From Strongylocentrotus purpuratus (Eukaryota; Echinodermata; Echinoidea; Camarodonta; Strongylocentrotidae), in the NCBI RefSeq assembly GCF_000002235.5, contig NW_022145613.1:10168429-10232428 (forward strand): a DNA stretch of 64,000 nucleotides, read 5' to 3'. A model generated the notes under the pieces. That model had not been told where the DNA came from. It saw only the letters and a program-made list of their open reading frames with translations, and ran no database searches. This document shows positions 59,801 through 64,000 of the stretch, piece by piece. Every line of letters begins with the position of its first letter. Positions within the stretch are counted from its first letter, which is position 1. The translations under genes and the position numbers were made by a program.

Positions 59801-59978
59801 ATGACTCACATGAGTCCATGTTCAGTTGCAACTCAGCAGTGCATAAATTTAAATATTCAGCCGTGTCAGCTTCATGACGAACGTTATCTGTAGTTATGTA
59901 AGAGGAGGATGCCTGTGAATTATCAGGTGGTAAAAGTTGTTGATCATTACCAACATTAGATAATAGAGGTTCAGTCAT
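56874..59978 (-). CDS. LINE ORF2: endonuclease-reverse transcriptase
   Basis: The frame is open from 60089. The first real ATG is at 59978 (MTEPLLSNVGNDQQ), giving 1034 aa. Numbered from the open frame (1071 aa), the APE-type endonuclease shows QCNVRS (126-131), CETW (156-159), GDFN (263-266) and SDHF (329-332). The reverse transcriptase shows VVPIFKSG (621-628), NYRPISLLS (635-643), LDFSKAFD (706-713), GVPQGSLLGPLLF (763-775) and the catalytic FADD (794-797). A C-terminal region of about 260 aa follows, with LNYGILAWG and RNTGVINRL. No stop or frameshift interrupts these motifs, so the protein could be active. CR1/L2-like affiliation is from motif appearance. Confidence 0.93.
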   Translation of the reverse strand: MTEPLLSNVGNDQQLLPPDNSQASSSYITTDNVRHEADTAEYLNLCTAELQLNMDSCESLSGSKHSRYFTESQFIDHFSKAVNKLSFLQCNVRSLGKIFDQFQLLLDKIKYDCSFIGICETWIKSNSSLFFIDGYTLVTNNRKNKTGGGVGLYISNDYASKILNDLTIMSDIFESIFIEIEVPGKKHIVIGEIYRPPQSNFIEFLVIVQTILSSPHIANKMCFIMGDFNANLLSCDSNSQYLDFLNLLLSHSFLPQITKPTRISNSSHTLIDNIFTNVSSYIESGIVLSDLSDHFPVFAFIPNFHSQCNSSKQVSGFRNLSHVNIERFRQSLISTDWSELYNCQNVNDCYNRFLEIFDDLYNLYIPICIPLRSNYKKVPRLPWVTKSLLKCINRKNKLFYKYKVKETEGSKLKYNRYRNILTSLLRQAKKDYYSSQFNLYKNDAKNTWKIINNVLKSKTKSIHIESVIDDGVKIQDSRDLAESFNSFFVQIGPKLAEKIPTSGKPFHSFLTNSNQSSFFLTPTDCSELISIVNSFKNKKSAGADGITNFLLKKVIGVIAHPLAHILNLSLLNGIVPQKMKIAKVVPIFKSGSKDDLGNYRPISLLSSFSKMLEKLIYTRTFKFISKFNILSSSQYGFRRKHSTTHALLMFINKIACAIDNMSHTIGIFLDFSKAFDTVNHDILLYKLSHYGIRGKALEWFRNYLTDRMQYVNLNDHDSCLRHITCGVPQGSLLGPLLFLLYINDFQTSSPILSFILFADDSNIFFTHPNPNIMADVVNNELLSVLEWINANKLSLNVTKTNYMLFSNSITSLPGNISINDINILFVEHTKFLGLVIDCKLNWKMHVGNLCKLLSRNTGVINRLKHFFPLDVLLNLYSTLIFPYLNYGILAWGNCSKTQLHSLLVIQKRALRIIHNVGFRSHSNILFFNNNLLHVSDIFLYNLGIFMYQLTTNDLPDSIASLFTKNLDIHSYPTRKRNDFHIPRLRTSFSQKTIVYTGPSFWNNLHPDLLHSSSIHQFKYKLKLHLLNAYNNNDD

Positions 59979-60624
59979 TGATAAAACATGAAGTAACAGG
60001 TGAGTAACGGAGAATCCAGTAGATGAACTGGAATGACATGTATATAAATATGAATAGGAAAGAAGAACGTTCAGGTGGTGTAAATACACAAAAGGCGTGG
60101 TTTATAATATGACATTTGTTGTATAGTAGAATTAGAGATGGTTCGCAATAGAATGTGATAACCGATTTAGTACAGGTAGCATCAATCAGGAAGTTAACTG
60201 AATCAATTGTACATACGTATACATTCATTGGAAATAAGATCGAGACAAAACACAGATAAGAAATAAAAACTAGAAAATTCATTACTTAGCACTTGTACTA
60301 GAACACGTACAAGAAACTCATGGGCTCCTTTCAGCCACCGCACGTAGAAGAAATTTAGAAAATTCAGGCAAAAGCAAGAGAGAGAAGGGGGGGGGGGGAG
60401 AAAGTAGGGGGAAGTGGGGGGGGGGGGAGATACCCTTCTTACGGTATCGGGTTACATGTATGTTTACATGTTAATCAAAAGTTAATTCAGAATTTAAAAT
60501 GCATTTAAGTTGAAACGGTGAAATACATTGTAGATGTACATGTATCACACAGTAAACAGAGCACATTCCAGAGAAGGTAGAGAATAATTATCGTGATTTG
60601 TGTTCAATGCTGAGGTGATTTACC

Positions 60625-61500
60625 TTACTCCTGCTGGTTATTCCACTTGGAGGTGTTTTTTTCCTTCCATTTGAGTTCAACTGAAGCTCCGACAACGATT
60701 ATCTTAGTGGAGACTCCCTTTTGCTTCCGGAGGTCGTAAGCGATCTTGGCAAGCATTCCCCTCCTGGCTTTGAGGGCTGGGGGGAGGTCTGTGCGCACTG
60801 TGATTCTCACTGACGCCGTGGCGCGATCTTGGGGGATCCTTTGGCGCTGACCGTTTTCGAAAGCGGCGAGCAGGCGGTTACGATCCTCCATGTAAACGAA
60901 CTTCGCGATGATTGCATTCGGGGCTTGTGGGCGGGTCGATGAGGCGGTAGCTCCGTTGTTGCGTCTTGGTAGGCGGTGTGCGTTTGCGATCGCGATGTCA
61001 TTAGCTTCCCTTTCATTGATGCCGAGGTGTATGAAGACCTTTTGCAAGACGTCGCGTACTTTTTCGTCGGGGGTTTCATTAACGCCGTAAAAAAGAAGAT
61101 TGGCGCGCCGATTGTAGATTTCCATTATGACAATCTTCTCTTCGAGGTCGGCGATTTTTCCCGCCATTTTCTTTTCAATCGCGGGTAGCTTTACATGCTG
61201 AAGGTTGGCAACCAAATCGGAATTCATGCTAACAGAATCCTCGAGTTCGGTTTGCCTGCGCTTGATGGAGGCCACCTCTGCTGTGAGTAGGTCCAGTTTC
61301 CCGCATACTGCAGCTGAGCTAGCGGTTATCGAACGCTGGATGTCGGCGAGCGTCAATTCGGGTTCCGCTTGCGGGCGAAGTAGCGGCTCACTTGGGCCTG
61401 GCTTGCTGGCACCTCTCGTAGTATTTGCACCTTGCGGGTCTGGAGATTGGGCGGGTCCGTTTGTGCTTACAGATGAACGTAAAGCCCTGGAATTAGCCAT
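60625..61500 (-). CDS. LINE ORF1: coiled-coil/RRM RNA-binding protein
   Basis: 291 aa starting MANSRALRSSVSTNG; an in-frame TTG lies three codons upstream. The N-terminal 50 residues are Pro/Ser-rich and disordered. A coiled coil follows (about 60-130: LDLLTAEVASIKRRQTELED). Then comes an RRM-like core (NRRANLLFYGVNETPDEKV; AIANAHRLPRR; NAIIAKFVYMEDRNRLL) and a basic C-terminal domain (ALKARRGMLAKIAYDLRKQK). This is the L1-ORF1p (Transposase_22) arrangement. No zinc knuckle is visible. It is expected to coat the LINE RNA as a trimer. Confidence 0.85.
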   Translation of the reverse strand: MANSRALRSSVSTNGPAQSPDPQGANTTRGASKPGPSEPLLRPQAEPELTLADIQRSITASSAAVCGKLDLLTAEVASIKRRQTELEDSVSMNSDLVANLQHVKLPAIEKKMAGKIADLEEKIVIMEIYNRRANLLFYGVNETPDEKVRDVLQKVFIHLGINEREANDIAIANAHRLPRRNNGATASSTRPQAPNAIIAKFVYMEDRNRLLAAFENGQRQRIPQDRATASVRITVRTDLPPALKARRGMLAKIAYDLRKQKGVSTKIIVVGASVELKWKEKNTSKWNNQQE

Positions 61501-61700
61501 TTCCTTCAAAATTCGCGATACTTTACCCTGCTTCTAGTGTGGAATGAGATTCTAAGATATGAATATCCTCTATAGTCCAGTAAAATCCTTGAAGCAGAAA
61601 TGCTTAAGCTCGAGTAAGGGTTCGTTGGGTGAATAAAAGGGCGGTGGCTGGAGAGAGTAAAAATTACACGTCCGTTCCCATTGAAGAAAGAGGAGAATGA

Positions 61701-62960
61701 GGTGAACTTCTTCTTGGCTTAGTACAAGTAGTGTAGTACAGTCCAACATCAGGTGTATTCTTGTACCGACTCATTCTCGTTCTGTAGTAATACACACAAG
61801 TGCTCAGAGTCTGACCAAGAAACCAGACGAGGATATGAAGCGGCGTTTCGTAGGATTGGCAATATATTTCCAATTTAAGTTTTTTAAGTAGACACAAAAA
61901 AGAATACACACACAAAACCTGTGCATGTGCAATGCAATCTTTGATTAGGTCAGGCTTGCTGATGTCTGCTGTGTTAGCGTGATGTCGATTTGTTGTTTAC
62001 TGTCATTTGCATATTTTCCAACAACAGTAAACCTACCTTCTTGATTATTTTGAATTGATACCAAACTCGTTGTATTTCAATTCTGACTTTGATTTTTAAA
62101 GAATATTTTTCGCCATCGGTTTTATTGATATTTTAAGGAACTTCGGCAAGATCGCTTGGTGTTTCTGGGAATCGGGAAGTCATATTTTGTTATGATTTCG
62201 TCATAGACTAAACCTTGTTTTCGATATCAACCCTGGGCAGCGTTTCTCGAAACCGTCATAACTACAAGTTCACCGACATCCCATTGAAACGCGTGTTAAA
62301 CTTAATACACGCAAGTCAATAGGATGTCGTTGGTCTTGTAGTTACGACGGTTTCGAGAAACGGCCCTGGTGACAGGTCAACCAACACCAAATAAGCATAT
62401 GGGACGACATAAGTACATACGCGGTATGAAAACTCTGCGGCGATTACATACAAAGTAGGGACTTGATACACTCTTGTCATCATACACATTCAACCATAGT
62501 TTTACAATTTTTCATTCTCAATCATACAAATCAAAGAACAAAATTCGTATCATTTACCATTCATTTGCCGAAAAAGGTAAATCCTGCACCTGCTTGCTGC
62601 TCCTGCCGAAAATAAATTAGGTATCGCCGAAACGTCCAATAAAAAAGGAAATTATTTCTAAACTAAAAAGTTGGTAATAAATTATATTTATTTGCTGAAG
62701 GCAGTGGCGGATCCAGGGAAGGCGCCGAAACGGCCGCGACCCCCCCCCCCCCCCCCTATTGGCGGCACAAAGAAAAGAGGAAGAAAAGAAGAGAAAAAAG
62801 AAAGGAGAAGAGAAAAAAGGAGAAGAGAAAAGAAAGAAGAGAAAATAAACAGAGAGAGAGAAAAGAAAAAGAAGAAAGCTCCCCCCCCCCGCCTGATTTC
62901 AAACAAGAATAAAATTCGAAAATGGTACAACAATCGTCTTCTTTCTCTAATAATTTATTA
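61701..62960. other. Spacer upstream of the LINE
   Basis: It contains a hairpin MITE (62231), a poly(C) block (62741-62757) and a purine-rich AAG/AGA tract (62770-62880). A noncoding first exon of SNRNP48 might lie here, because the start codon at 56104 is preceded by an acceptor-like TTATTTTTAAAG. I cannot identify such an exon. Confidence 0.35.
62231..62369. mobile_element. Hairpin MITE with GCGTTTCTCGAAACCG ends, copy 2
   Basis: Its first half (GCAGCGTTTCTCGAAACCGT through AACGCGTGTTAAACTTAATA) is almost identical to 53541-53678. The right half has diverged more (GATGTCGTTGGTCTTGTAGT). The ends are CCCTGG on both sides. Confidence 0.85.
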
Positions 62961-63655
62961 AAACGTCAAAGCTTCCGGGCTTCGCGCGGGAGGGGAAAAA
63001 CTGATTTCAAACAAGGATTAAGAGTCGAGAATGATACAACGAACCGTCTTCCTTATCTAATGATTTAATGAAACGTCAGAGCTTCCACGCTTCACGCGGG
63101 AGGGGGAAAAGTGAATTCAGACAAGGATTAAGAGTCGAGAATGGTACAACAAATCGTCATCCATCTTTGATAATTAATGAAAGGTCAAAGCTTCCGCGTT
63201 TCGCGCGGGCGGGGAAAAACTGAATTCAGACAAGGATTAAGAGTCCAGAACGGTACAACGAATCGTCTTCTTTCTCTAATAATTTAATGAAACGTTGAAC
63301 TTCTGCGCTTTGCGCGGGAGGAAAGAAAATGAATTTAGACAAGGATTAAGTGTCGAGAATGGAACAACGAATCATCTTCTTTCTCAATAATTTCATTAAA
63401 CTATGAAAGGTCAAAGCTTCCACGCTTCGCGCGGCAGGGGGGGGGGACTGAATTCAGACAAGGAATAAAAGTCGAGAATGGTACAACGAATCGTCTTCTT
63501 TCTCTAATAATTAATGAACGGTCAAACTTTCCGCGCTTCGCGCGGGAAGGGGGGGGGAACTGATTTCAGACAAGGATTAAGAGTCGAGAACGGTACAATG
63601 ATCCTCTTCTTTCTCTAATAATTTCATGAAACATCAAAGCTTCGCACGTAATGGG
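62885..63655. repeat. Tandem array of about 110-bp units
   Basis: GGTCAAAGCTTCCGCGCTTCGCGCGGGAG-like segments recur at about 62965, 63074, 63182, 63292, 63410, 63519 and 63629. Each is followed by GATTTCAGACAAGGATTAAG, GTCGAGAATGGTACAACGAA and TCGTCTTCTTTCTCTAATAA. About seven copies with point differences are present. Units are noncoding and contain a CGCGCGGG core. The array may continue past small gaps into the poly(C) region at 63786. Confidence 0.85.
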
Positions 63656-64000
63656 GGGGGGGGGGTTGGTTATAAATAACACTTTCACGAAATACATATT
63701 ATGCACAAATTTTAGCTCACTCGCTTCGCTCAATAGCCGAATTGTGAAACCAGAAAATTACTTTTTCGGGCAAGAGGCTTCAGCACCCCCCCCCCCCCCC
63801 CCCCCCCGACCCCCGAACCCCCGATGAAATATCAAAAAATCGTATCACCTAAAAACGGAGAATGTTGGTATCGGACAAGAGACGTGACGTGAGCCTTCCC
63901 CCTTTCCAAAAGTGTGCCTGCTTGTGCTTCTAATATGACCTTGTCATTATTGGTATGTTGAGTTGAAAAAATTGTCTGCGCAATGTTCAAATTTCCGCCC
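63656..64000. other. Window end, noncoding
   Basis: A poly(G) run at 63653-63666 and a poly(C) run at 63786-63807 flank sequence with CTCACTCGCTTCGCTCAAT. This GC-rich palindromic motif looks repeat-derived. No ORF or gene is recognised. Confidence 0.5.

Larger units (their letters stand above)
56252..61700 (-). mobile_element. Near full-length LINE (CR1/L2-like, Jockey group)
   Basis: A two-ORF non-LTR retrotransposon read on the minus strand. It has a 5' region, ORF1 (61500-60625), about 650 nt between ORFs, ORF2 (59978-56874), and a 3' UTR of about 620 nt ending in short tandem repeats (TCAAACTCAAAACTCAAAC) at 56252. A repeat tail instead of poly(A) is usual for CR1/L2 clades. The 5' limit is approximate because I could not find target duplications. 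Both ORFs are open, so the insertion is young. It lies just upstream of the SNRNP48 start codon, on the same strand. Confidence 0.85.

Noticed and set aside
62671-62961. 96-aa Lys/Glu/Arg-rich ORF
   Set aside because: Produced by a purine-rich simple repeat between poly(C) runs.
62885-63655. CRISPR array
   Set aside because: Units of about 110 bp diverge along their whole length. There are no short identical repeats with unique spacers, and the context is animal DNA.
1-64000. Virus-derived or capsid/envelope-bearing elements
   Set aside because: No protease, integrase, capsid or envelope motifs and no LTR pair were recognised; the only reverse transcriptases are LINE type.

Overview
The window looks like nuclear DNA of a marine deuterostome invertebrate, most likely a sea urchin-like echinoderm. 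It has three intron-bearing animal genes with short exons (39-226 nt apart from one 466-nt alternative first exon), GT-AG introns full of miniature inverted-repeat elements, tRNA-derived SINEs, long poly(G)/poly(C) tracts and very frequent TACATGTA and TACCGGTA palindromes. The species assignment is inferred from these features and not proven.

Layout. (1) 1-10,130 (+): the 3' three quarters of prolyl endopeptidase (PREP). Twelve exons encode the last 521 residues, including the whole Ser-Asp-His catalytic triad. (2) 10,130-13,400: spacer with a small TIR element and a 307-bp near-perfect palindrome. (3) 13,400-43,314 (+): a tumour protein D52 family gene (TPD52/D53/D54 type). It has two alternative first coding exons (13,654 and 21,435), a shared coiled-coil core, two 60-nt in-phase versions of the same exon (31,509 and 34,678), and a C-terminal exon ending at 43,314. 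The intron between 37,231 and 43,186 seems to hold an independent spliced, polyadenylated, probably noncoding transcript (about 38,240-41,185). (4) 48,469-56,104 (-): SNRNP48, the U11/U12 minor-spliceosome 48K protein, with its CHHC zinc finger, convergent with TPD52. (5) About 56,252-61,700 (-): a near full-length LINE whose two ORFs are both open and keep the endonuclease and reverse transcriptase motifs. (6) 61,700-64,000: spacer with a hairpin MITE and an array of about 110-bp tandem repeats.

The introns are a dense collection of non-autonomous DNA elements. At least six families with unrelated interiors share TTAA target duplications and ends starting TTAAAGG. Another group of short hairpins shares ends reading roughly CCC..GTTTC..GAAA. 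Nested insertions give relative ages. One intron holds about five copies of a 145-bp tandem unit carrying AGGTCA direct repeats.

The three host genes are not obviously linked in function: cytosolic peptide cleavage, vesicle trafficking and minor-intron splicing. I saw no U12-type (ATATCC/GTATCC) donor in the introns I resolved, no operon-like structure, no virus-derived element and no CRISPR array. All calls come from reading the sequence and recalling protein families. No database search was run.
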